The notes under the pieces were generated by a model that saw only the letters and a list, made by a program, of their open reading frames with translations, searched no databases and was not told the DNA's origin. Positions 46,261 to 64,000 of a stretch of 64,000 nt of DNA are shown piece by piece. A program made the position numbers and the translations under genes. Where the stretch lies: the NCBI GenBank assembly GCA_963920765.1, contig OY987249.1, forward strand, positions 3,877,230 to 3,941,229, written 5' to 3'. Every line of letters starts with the position of its first letter. The stretch's first letter is position 1. This stretch comes from Ulota crispa (taxonomy: Eukaryota; Streptophyta; Bryopsida; Orthotrichales; Orthotrichaceae).

Positions 46261-47239
46261 AAATAGAGACCAAAGTAGGAGCGCTTATTATTGACATTGA
46301 GTGTATTTACCTCATGGGTACATTCACATTGAAGGGGGAATTACAAACTCATAAGGGTAAGATTTCAAATTCTCATTGAGTATTTGCACCAAAGGATTTA
46401 ATTAAAACCCTAATCCAATGTGGCATATGACATGTGAAGTTGTTCCTATCTCAAATTTGTGAGGGTTATAATATGCTTCATGAAATTAGAGTTTTCAAAA
46501 TATTAAGATGTTGGAAAGGAATAACACGATGGTGTTAAGACCCATGCTAGAGTGGGGTCTTTTTGTTTCATGGTCATTCTTTTGAAGGTTACATATTCTC
46601 CCTTCTATGAGAATGAGCTCTAAAGGTGCAAACTTCCATGATGTGGATGACGGATGATTTCAAATATTTACGGTCGGGGCTATATGAAACAAATGGGTGA
46701 ATGGATGGATAATACAAATGAAGTACATCCATATATGCTTAGAAAGTTATTTTGTTTATTTTTTCAACAATTTGGTCTTTTGATCACTAGGTGCTTCATG
46801 GTATTTGTGCAAAGCTTTGAATCGATTCATATTAAAAAAATGGACCAAAATAAGTACTTGTAGAAAAAAAGATCTTGGGTTACAACTTTTTTTTTTAAAG
46901 GTTATGTGCAGTTTGAACTGACTTAAGTTGGAATGAGCACCACTGAGCTGAAATTTACATCAACTAGAATTCAAGTTTCTTAGTACAAATAGATTTGTTC
47001 CGAAGGAGACTAATGGTGGATAACTTAGATATTAAATATGGCCTCTCAACTGGTTGTTTCCATTTACCAAGTATACATTGACGATTTTCTCAAATTTCCG
47101 AGCAATTTTCCAACTTGGTGTATATATATGTGATATGTGATAAATGTGCAATTTTGAAATTCAATATTTTTTTATGTCAAATCTAGTTTTTTTCAAAACT
47201 AATAAACATATCACCTCTCCTATGCAATTGTTTAGCAAG
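46261..47239. other. Intergenic, no gene seen
   Basis: AT-rich; no frame resembling a known protein. Confidence 0.4.
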
Positions 47240-47440
47240 CTCAACGTTGAATTTGCAACCAACAAGAATTTTTCATTTGGGTTCTCAAATAGCTTATTAG
47301 AAGAACATTAGTTTAGATTCCAACTTCTTTGTTGATCTTGAATGTAGTAAAGGTGTAGATCCATTACAAATACAAGAAAAATACTTTGTATTGTACTAGC
47401 AACAAAGAGTTTTTAACATGTTTAAGGATTAAAACACTCC
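47240..47440. mobile_element. Degenerate copy of the 226-bp TTAA-flanked family
   Basis: The interior matches 49081-49306 (CCAACTTCTTTGTTGATCTT, GTAGTAAAGGTGTAGATCCA, ATACAAGAAAAATACTTTGT). Both TTAA ends are decayed. Confidence 0.6.
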
Positions 47441-47951
47441 ATATACATCTTGCAAGATCCCTTTTTTGCTATCTTCTAATTATTTTGATATCTCATAACA
47501 AGAAAGGTTTGAAATTTTATATTGTCCCTTCTATAAGTTTGGATCATGTGAAAGAATAGTGTATACATTTCCTACAACTATGATGATTGAATTCACATTT
47601 AGTTTCATTCCATTTTCTTGTTAGTTTTCTTGTGTTTTGTAGACCTTGGTGATATGGTAATTTTGAGATTTAAGAAACATACTTCTAAAGTCCAATTTCA
47701 TCAAAGTTTTAAAGACATGCAAATCTTCTTCAGCAAATTTTCTTTAAACGGTATCAATTACACTGCTTCTTGCTTCACGGCTTAGCCACGCAAATTCTAA
47801 CACTTTGAGTATTTGAGTTCTTTTTATACTTGATGAAAATTTCTTTAAATTCAAACTACAACAATATTTCAAGCTACAATTTCGTAGAATTAAAATGTGC
47901 ACATTCTTATTTTTTTCCATTGAATCACGTCAAATGGATAAAGAGACTGTA
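47441..47951. other. 3' flank of the proteasome alpha-5 gene
   Basis: Presumed 3' untranslated and termination region of the minus-strand gene. Nothing else recognised. Confidence 0.4.
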
Positions 47952-56647
<8,696 letters not shown>

Positions 56648-57324
56648 AGGTAACGTTGTTCAAGTATGTCAAGAGACTTGTGAGATGATTATTGATATGG
56701 AGTTGAAGATAATCGAGTATACAACATATGGTGTTGTGGAGTTTTTCCTTTGGCTGAAGCCCGTCTTCAAAGAAAGAGTCACCTTGATACAGCTGTAGTC
56801 AAAATTAATGTTTGCTGAAATCCATCTGCGATCAGAGTTTGGCTACAAATCTGGGCATTTCTGACTTATCAATATACCATTTGTGATGCTCATGAGCTTG
56901 TTTGTGATGCAGCAATTGGGAAGAGCTTTGATGAATTTTGATGAATTTGGCAGTGACACCTATACACAGAAATCCAAGTTTCGAAACCCTAATGCTCTTC
57001 AATATGCAACTAAGCCTCCTCAAAAGCTTCTACTAACCCATCTAGAGTCACTCAATAACTACCTAAGCTTCCTCCAAATTTGGAATGTGGAATATAGTGA
57101 AGAATGTGGAGCATCAGCAGGTGTACATGACCTGTCTGCCTCTATATCCCCTTGTATTGCCTCCCTCTCGAACCCTGGAATGCCTGCCTACTACTGACAC
57201 CTTGATGTACCCTACCTGCTTCAATACCCTAGTGTACCCTGCAAGCCTTCCTTCTATTGCGGTCCTGGGTGCTACGTTCAAGTCCCAATTCTCAATTCAA
57301 GGCCATATCCAACAATGTTGGATT
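56648..57324 (-). promoter_or_regulatory. Upstream region of the proteasome alpha-5 gene
   Basis: Leader and promoter are expected here for the minus-strand gene starting at 56647. Plus-strand frames exist but resemble nothing known. No regulatory motif was identified with confidence. Confidence 0.35.
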
Positions 57325-57328
57325 TTAA

Positions 57329-57540
57329 CCCTTAGATGATCATATGGCATAGTATGTATGTTGCCGTATAATTGGTATTTGTTATCAATAAGAAGTTTTA
57401 ATTTGGGATCTCAAGTAGCTCATTAATATTACTTGGATCTATTCTTCAACTTCTTTGTTGATCTCAAGTGTAGTAAAGGTGTGAATCTATTCCAATTACA
57501 AAAAAAACACCTTATATTGTAGTGATCGCACGTTCAAGGG
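57329..57540. mobile_element. TTAA-flanked MITE, 212 bp
   Basis: TTAA at 57325-57328 and 57541-57544; begins CCCTTAGATGATCATATGGC and ends CACGTTCAAGGG. The interior is the same family as 49081-49306, with a short deletion near the right end. Confidence 0.85.
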
Positions 57541-57620
57541 TTAAAAGGGAACTTCTAATATAAATAAATAAATAAATAAAAAATATATATAGGGAATTAC
57601 TACAGCAACACCCTAAATTG

Positions 57621-58412
57621 CTAACGGGACACCCCCTTTGAGCATGAAAATGTGATTTTTAATGTTGATTTTGCTAATTTTTTTTGGGGAAATTACAAAT
57701 AGGGGCATGAAAACGTGAAATATTACAAATAGGGGCGCAGTTTCAAAATAATTACAAATAGGGGCACAATTTCAAAAAAAGTTGTATTGTTTTGTAATTT
57801 TATTTTTGGTTTGGACATTGGTTGACTTAGACACATCACATTAAATGTTATCTAACTTCCAAAAATATTAAAAATTTTCAAAAATTGCCATTTCTATACT
57901 AAAATTTCTTTATTTAGGCTTGATTTGGAGAGACCTTTAATTTTTCTGAAAGTTAGCTAACATTTAAAGTGATGTTTCTAAGTCAACCAATGCTCAAATC
58001 AAAAAAAAATTACAAAAAACTACAACTTTTTTTGAAATTGTGCCCCTATTTGTAATTATTTTGAAACTGCACCCCTATTTGTAATATTTTACGTTTTCAT
58101 GCCCCCATTTGTAATTTCCCCATTTTTTAAATTTGAATCAAAAGATTTGTTTCACCTTTATCATTCTAAGGCTATACTAAAAAAAAAAGTGTGCTTGAAT
58201 TTCAAACTAAAAATATAGGATTTCTGAGTTACTTAAAGCAAAAATATATAAAAATACAATATTGGTGCAATAGTAATTAATTTTTTTTTGGTATTTGTCA
58301 TGTTTTCTTTCAAGGAGATGATAATCTTGTGGTTGAATGAATGATGAACCACTTAATAAATCAAAAGCAACACTAAATTATCAAATTTCACGCTAAGGGA
58401 GTGTCCCGTTAA
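57621..58412. mobile_element. TIR element whose right end abuts a microsatellite
   Basis: Inverted ends CTAACGGGACACCCCCTTTG (left) and, reverse-complemented, GTTAACGGGACACTCCCTTA (right). The interior holds the fold-back MITE 57686-58121. Immediately after the right end begins the hexanucleotide array at 58413. The target duplication cannot be read because the right flank is the array. Confidence 0.6.
57686..58121. mobile_element. Fold-back MITE, second copy
   Basis: 436 bp, GGGGAAATTACAAATAGGGG to the inverted ATTTGTAATTTCCCC. Homologous over its length to 52278-52708. The flanking 9-mers ATTTTTTTT and ATTTTTTAA agree at 7 of 9 positions, as for an aged duplication. Confidence 0.85.
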
Positions 58413-58840
58413 CTATATCTATATCTATATCTATATCTATATCTATATCTATATCTATATCTATATCTATATCTATATCTATATCTATATCTATATCTAT
58501 ATCTATATCTATATCTATATCTATATCTATATCTATATCTATATCTATATCTATATCTATATCTATATCTATATCTATATCTATATCTATATCTATATCT
58601 ATATCTATATCTATATCTATATCTATATCTATATCTATATCTATATCTATATCTATATCTATATCTATATCTATATCTATATCTATATCTATATCTATAT
58701 CTATATCTATATCTATATCTATATCTATATCTATATCTATATCTATATCTATATCTATATCTATATCTATATCTATATCTATATCTATATCTATATCTAT
58801 ATCTATATCTATATCTATATCTATATCTATATCTATATAT
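58413..58840. repeat. (CTATAT)n microsatellite, 71 units
   Basis: 428 bp of essentially perfect hexamer with no interruption visible until the final ATAT. Long Asp-Ile and Tyr-Arg frames on the minus strand are artefacts of the repeat. Confidence 0.97.
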
Positions 58841-61024
58841 GGAACTTGGAGATGCACGGGAGAAGGCCAAAGTCACAACTCTCGTAGGCTTTGGAGTAAC
58901 TTCTTTTTAAAGATGAAAAAACCAGGTTTTCAAAAGTGGGTCTAAAATTCAGAACAAATAACCAAGTCATTGAAAATTTCTTTTACTGATTTATTTGCAA
59001 AACCAAAGGGACGGGCTATGATTTTGAGATTTTTTGGTTTTTGAGTTCTCTTTTGTTGAGTCTCTTCCCTCATCACTACAAAAACAAACAAACTTGAAGT
59101 AGCTATAATAGAGGCGTCAAAGTTCTTTTCTAGTCTTCTTTCTTGATGAGAAGCGTGTGTCACCCCCAAAGTTTTACCCTTCAGCAAAAGTTTCAACTTT
59201 GATTTCCAGTACTTTTGTCTCATGTTCCATACCATAAAGCTAAGTTCCAACTATTTTGGAAATTTTGTTTTTAAACATGTCTTTTGTCACTCGATTATGC
59301 TCCAAGGAAAAAAGTGCATTATTTAGTTGTTTTGCTTTCTTTATGGTTATGAAGTATGCTACTTTTAGCATTTTGGCATTGCAAAAACCTGCAATGAACC
59401 AAAAATATGTTGAAATATTGATAATGGTCATTATCATTTTTTGAAAATGGTCAGATTTATTCATCAAGGAAAATTTGGCAAGTTCCAAGAGTGATGAATT
59501 CTTCGAACTTTGTAGTTTTTTTTCATCTTTGGATGTTATATTTTGATATTGGATGAGTTGCATACATCCACTCCAAGCACTTGCGCACACATTTATAATT
59601 TGTTTCAACAAAGAAAAACACAAATTTGAAAGAGAGTTTTTGTACGAATATTAGAGTTGGTGCAACTTTCTCATTCGAACCTTGACAACCTTTTTTGACA
59701 AATAAATACTCAATTATTTATGGCATAGCATTAGGTGTAACTACAAGCTCATTTATTAAACTATACTCTGAGCATATCAAAGAGAGTTTGAGACAATTGT
59801 CCCACATCCCAATTCACTACATTTTGCCTACATGACAGCACCTTATTTTTAAAATTAACGCCAAGAACGTGGGACTTCATTCAAAGTTCGGATCCTCCAC
59901 TCTACCCAACTCAGCCCAAGTCCCACCAACATTTTGCATAAAATATTCTTTTTTGCAGTACTCTTTTTTACCCTAACCAACCCAAGGAAGCTGGGGTCAC
60001 AGGACTTCACACGTACAGTGAACAATCTCGCCCTTTTGTATTCTTCAAGGCAATGTCTGAGAAGTTCAAATAACAGCTTCTCAAATGGCGCTTTCAACAA
60101 ACAGGCAAACAGATAACACAAAATGGAGCACAATTTCTCACAGTTGAACATACTTAAAACCTTAAGGAGATTTCAACTGCACGAGTCTATTTGTCTGCTA
60201 TACAATCACCCCATCACACTTGGGATTTAATTCGGTTTTGACACACTGAATTCCGCACTATTCCTCAAATAATCGAACCCAATTCCATGTGCAGAGCACT
60301 AAAAAAAACTGACACAGGGCTCTAGCAATTCTTATGATAAAGGTTACATGCCGTGGTACTCCAGTCATCACTCGATCAATCAGGCTGTATCAGGGTATTT
60401 TTTAGGGCAATTTAAGGCCTAATTGCCTCAAAAAGAAAAGAAAAAGGTGAGCTTCAAGCCTATAGGAGAAACAGGGGAAAAAAATTCAAAAAATGCCAGA
60501 TTACGATAATGAAAATTGCATTGCAGCCATTGCAGCCTAGGCTTTCATAAAATTCTTATCAAACTGAGAATTGATGCCATCATTTTATGATGAGTCGAGA
60601 CAAATCCAAAAGCATTGTCAAATAAGTTGATTGTGCCAGCTTCTCCTTAATTTCATTAGCCAGGATGCTCCAAAAATCCATGCATAGGGACCACCTTCGA
60701 CTCCAACCAAAATAGGGATGGAGCCAGCAAGCTACAAACCATTTTCAAAGAACGCCACACAGCCATTGGTCAGAAAAACAAAAAAAAACCCTGGGCTGTA
60801 TACAGAACTCCAAATCGATGTCTAACTCACTCCACGTTTCTCTCTAAATCTTTTCTTACATAGCAGTCCCTGGCAGCACCGTAAAATCTCGTCAAAAAAA
60901 CTATGCAGCTGGTCAGAGAATCCTCACGCACACACACCCACCAAACCCTAAATCCTGCTTTGATTCTCGACTTGCACGGCTCAACGCTCCAAACCCTAAA
61001 TCCCAACACTACCAGAAAATTTCC
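58841..61024. other. Intergenic region including a dispersed repeat
   Basis: 58885-59170 matches the repeat at 37610-38000. The rest shows no gene. The region from about 59850 to 61024 is less AT-rich and may contain the 3' untranslated part of the plastid-protein gene, but no protein there is recognised. Confidence 0.4.
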
Positions 61025-61465
61025 TCAGAACGAGACGTCCGGCTTGTCTGGCTGCTCTTCGGGGTTCTCCTCCTCCTCGTCCTTCTTCTCGTCCTCGTCC
61101 TCGTCCTCTTCCGGAGGGTCTGCCGGCAGCGGAGGCGGCAACGGCGTCTTCATGGGGCTGAATTGCGGGAAAATGTCCGGTCTCCTGCCAGGTCGCGGCC
61201 TGTCCCACTCGATTGGGAAGTCCAGAGGCGAGCGCCGAGTCATCTTCTCCTCGTCGGGCGCCATGGCCCTCGCGGACTGAGCTCCCGCGGCATTCGAAGA
61301 GGCGGCAAATCTGCGCACGGGGCCAAATTTCACCGAAGTCGACGAAGATTGCAAACCGTGCTCGGAAGAGAAGGAGTAGGAGCAGGAGCAGCGAGGCTCC
61401 TGCGGGAGGTGGCGTTGTAGAGAGGCAGCGTGCAGAGACGCCGAGGCGCACACCGCAACAGCCAT
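61025..61465 (-). CDS. Predicted plastid-targeted small protein with Pro-rich and acidic C-terminus, 146 aa
   Basis: Single exon, stop at 61025. I start it at ATG 61465 (context GCAGCCATGGC) rather than the upstream in-frame ATG 61537, because it gives a typical plastid transit peptide: MAVAVCASASLHAASL, then Ser/Arg-rich text with almost no acidic residues to about residue 65. The mature part has a compact conserved-looking block (RRSPLDFPIEWDRPRPGRRP, then DIFPQFSPMKTPLPPPLP), then a Glu/Asp/Lys tract to the C-terminus. I believe similar short sequences of unknown function exist widely in plants but cannot name one. No membrane span in the mature part and no catalytic motif. The acidic tract is encoded by a GAG/GAC-rich trinucleotide run. 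Plastid location is inferred. Confidence 0.65.
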   Translation of the reverse strand: MAVAVCASASLHAASLQRHLPQEPRCSCSYSFSSEHGLQSSSTSVKFGPVRRFAASSNAAGAQSARAMAPDEEKMTRRSPLDFPIEWDRPRPGRRPDIFPQFSPMKTPLPPPLPADPPEEDEDEDEKKDEEEENPEEQPDKPDVSF

Positions 61466-61537
61466 GGCTGCAAAAACAGCAACGACAACAACAACAACAA
61501 TCGGAGAGAGCCACAGGATAGCTGCAGACCATTGCAT

Positions 61538-62056
61538 ATCCGCATTCGGTTGTTGGTCGAGTTGGCTACTGCATACTTTAAAGTACCTTTTCCGTGTCCC
61601 TTGCGTTACTTTTATTCAAAGCTTGCCGAGATGACAGCTGTATAATTTTGTGATCCTGGCCTGAGGCAGACACGGGCTCTCGCTTGTCCAGAGCAAGTTT
61701 GGCAGAGAACTGATTTTATTTATTTATTTATTTCGTTTCTTTGGCAACTGTCCATACGGCCAAATGGAACCACTTTATCCATAAAATTTGACTATTAAAT
61801 CCTGTAGGAAATAAATCGTTCAGGGAGTCTGTGGAGGAGATTTCAAGTATGTTTTGAATATTGATTTAAAGCTGTGAAATTCAGACTTCTTTTTACCCTA
61901 AAAGCCATTTTTAAATTTCTGGACTGGCCCAAACAACGACAACATTTGTTGGGTTCGTGTGGAAAAGCGCAACATTTTTTGGATCCTTGTGAAAATTGGA
62001 TTAGAGGTGTGTTTCACCATTAGCTTCAAAATCTAACGATTTGAAGTGTGGTTTAA
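61538..62056 (-). promoter_or_regulatory. Upstream region of the plastid-protein gene
   Basis: Expected promoter and leader of the minus-strand gene; includes an ATTTATTTATTTATTT run near 61714-61733. No other gene seen. Confidence 0.35.
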
Positions 62057-62706
62057 CCCCTCACCGCCCAAGCTGCAAGGGACCCAAACCGGGCCTCTCG
62101 GAATTTTATTCAGAGATGTGCAACATTTTTTCAAGTTTTTTTTAGTGATTCTTGTTGTTTAATTCTTGTTGAAGTCTATTTTTAGCATCAAGAATCTGAT
62201 TTTGAAAACAAATTAAATTGATTTGTCTATTCAAGATTTTTTGCAAGGGTGTCCATTGCAAATCTTCACTTTCTAGTGTTGAAGGTTCTTGGAAATGAGC
62301 CTCAAGTACACTAGAACTTGGAGAAAACATCACATTAAAAATTCAATTAAAAAAAATTGTAGAATAGATTTTGAGAAGCCGTAAATTGATTGAGGTTATG
62401 CATGTTATACTTTACATATTCACATTTTTTTGGTTCCCTCAATTTTAGGTTTGAGATGCAAAAAATGGATTGAAAGACTATAAATCACTTTTGCAGTTTT
62501 AACACCCTCAAGATCAAACACTATAATCTTTCAATCTATAAATGCTGTTGCTGTGATTTCTTTTCCTATATGATCTATAACATATCTACTTTGAATTTGT
62601 ACGATTGCGCTTCAGAGAAATTTGATAAGACTGATAAAAAAGCCAACATTTTCTTCACTTTCAAGTAAATTCTGAGACACTCAAAAACACCATGGGCGGT
62701 GAGGGG
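62057..62706. mobile_element. TTAA-flanked MITE, 650 bp
   Basis: TTAA at 62053-62056 and 62707-62710. Ends CCCCTCACCGCCCAAG and, reverse-complemented, CCCCTCACCGCCCATG. The interior is homologous to 25086-25729, but the terminal repeats differ from that copy beyond CCCCT. Confidence 0.85.
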
Positions 62707-62710
62707 TTAA

Positions 62711-63087
62711 AAGTTACGTCCTCCGAATAATCTTTCATTTGAACTAGATGCAATAGGGCAACATATTTAACCTTGACTTGAGTTTAATGAGTTTAACATT
62801 GGGGTAAATTTAATGAGTAACATTGGGATGCCATATTTAATTAAATTTGAACTATTCATATATTTTTGATTTTTTAATATAAAACATTGGAAGTTTTCCA
62901 TAAATTGAGGGACATAAATATCTTGATGTTTTGCATAGAACTCCCAATTTTTTTAACATGCAAGTTTTGCAAAATATCAAGATATTTTCCAATGTTCAAT
63001 GTTTTGCATATGGATTATTATTCTTGCACTTTGTACTGTCCAGATTTAGTTAAACATGTCACTCATAGGAATACTTCAGATTTTCAA
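62711..63087. other. Intergenic, no gene seen
   Basis: AT-rich; nothing recognised. Confidence 0.4.
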
Positions 63088-63091
63088 TTAA

Positions 63092-63858
63092 CCCCTAAGC
63101 GTCTTGCTAAGAAAATTCAACATACCTCCAACATGAAACCTTCAACACATTCTCCAAGCTTTTTGGAAAGTTGAACAAGTAATCACATAATCCAAACTGG
63201 TCATTCTATACCCAACTATAAATCAAATGTTTAAACCAATTTGATTTCAAATCCAAGTAAATTTGCAAAATCCCCATTGTTGAGAATCTCACATTTTCCA
63301 ATTTGGGCAACAGTTCAAACTATGGATTTTGGACTTTCATGTAATATTTTCTCAAAAAAAAGATTTACCTAATGGCTAATCCCATGAGATTGTGTCTTGC
63401 TATACTTGATGGAAAAAAAACTCCACAAATGGAAAAAAACTCCAAAAGATGTGTTCACTCAAACTAGCTAGATACCACTAGCTCCTTACTTTAGAGCTAT
63501 AAAAACCTTGCCCAAATTAAGAAAAAAAAAAGTAACACATCACCAAACTTCCCCCTTGTACAATACAAGACATGAGAGCACCCATCCCATCCGTTCTCTA
63601 AGCCGCTCCCTTCATTTGCCCAAAGACATTCTTCTCCTAATTGGTGAAAAAATAGAACATTCTCCATATTCCATGTAGGATCTAGAGCAAAGGAGGCCCT
63701 TTAAGGAGCAACAAGTCGATCAGAATTTTTCATGAACTAGCAACTCCATTTGGACTTGAGTGGCAGACCAAAATTTGAGCTAAAAATACCTCTTCTGTAT
63801 ACTTTCACACCTCCAAGCACCCCCTTTGGCCATATTAGGCTCTTTGGTCCTTTAGGGG
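63092..63858. mobile_element. Possible TTAA-flanked element, 767 bp
   Basis: TTAA at 63088-63091 and 63859-63862 with ends CCCCTAAGCGTCTTGC and, reverse-complemented, CCCCTAAAGGACCAAAG. Only the first seven bases of the ends agree, so the two may belong to different elements. No gene inside. Confidence 0.4.
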
Positions 63859-64000
63859 TTAACAAACATATGGTACCGGTATACAACCAAAGCTTCCAAT
63901 TGTGCATTGGAATCGTCAAAATAAATGTGTACATAATCTATTCTTAGTAAGTTACTCCAAGTACTGCGAGTGAGTGGCCGGGTTGCCTTAGTTTTTTCCT

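Noticed and set aside
58393-58876. Minus-strand frames of about 155 aa made of Asp-Ile or Tyr-Arg repeats
   Set aside because: They are translations of the hexanucleotide microsatellite, which has no stops in these frames. No start context or conserved flank supports a gene.
59855-60151. 98-aa minus-strand frame upstream of the 61-kb gene's 3' end
   Set aside because: No similarity and no splice link to a neighbouring gene; probably chance in less AT-rich DNA.
61213-61521. 102-aa plus-strand frame ending in Gln-rich text
   Set aside because: Antisense of the predicted plastid-protein coding sequence.

Overview
This is nuclear DNA of a streptophyte, most likely a land plant or a close algal relative. 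The gene models have GT-AG introns and plant-type content: a CLASSY/DRD1-like SNF2 remodeller, a 20S proteasome alpha-5 subunit, a plant-type multi-pass membrane protein, an ARF GTPase and a plastid-type N-terminus. The sequence is AT-rich, apart from short GC-richer islands around the genes. Genes are sparse (six supported in 64 kb) and separated by dense, nested, mostly non-autonomous transposons. I cannot name the species.

Genes, left to right: an ARF-family GTPase (+, 1180-1863, 2 exons); a protein with a farnesoic-acid-O-methyltransferase-like domain (+, 22864-24256, 2 exons); a multi-pass membrane protein (+, 28850-31882, at least 6 exons, one short exon not located); a CLSY/DRD1-like SNF2 protein (-, 36600-33204, 4 exons, 895 aa); proteasome alpha-5 (-, 56647-47952, 8 exons, 237 aa, its larger introns filled with transposons and a minisatellite); and a small predicted plastid protein (-, 61465-61025). 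They are unrelated housekeeping-type genes and do not form a pathway. The only functional link I can suggest is that a CLSY-type protein belongs to the RNA-directed DNA methylation machinery, which acts on inverted-repeat transposons of the kind abundant here.

Repeats: 1-21 kb and 37-64 kb are largely mobile DNA. The families I could define by eye are: (i) TTAA-flanked elements with CCCY termini (piggyBac/Kolobok-type target) at 2757, 25086, 39633, 49081, 49311, 52938, 57329, 62057 and possibly 63092; (ii) fold-back elements with about 9-bp target duplications (6063, 52278, 57686; 39906 is related to 6063); (iii) a 7.2-kb element with about 75-bp terminal inverted repeats and a perfect 9-bp duplication (12240-19420, Mutator-like) lying between the two ends of another MITE; (iv) a 1.44-kb PIF/Harbinger-like element with a TTA duplication (3593-5032); (v) AACACCATATT-ended MITEs (5036, 9443, 12111/19430, 17007, 20692, 26098); (vi) TAAGGTAG-ended elements (15543, 21178, 21552, 37183, 50421); (vii) MITEs ending near TTTAGGTTGCC (2611, 6585, 23009); (viii) a 1.74-kb long inverted repeat (26491-28226); and (ix) an Emigrant-like TA element (42928). 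A 428-bp hexanucleotide microsatellite (58413-58840) and a 21-bp minisatellite with a 7-unit higher-order pattern (48129-48795) are the largest tandem arrays. No tRNA, rRNA or CRISPR was seen.
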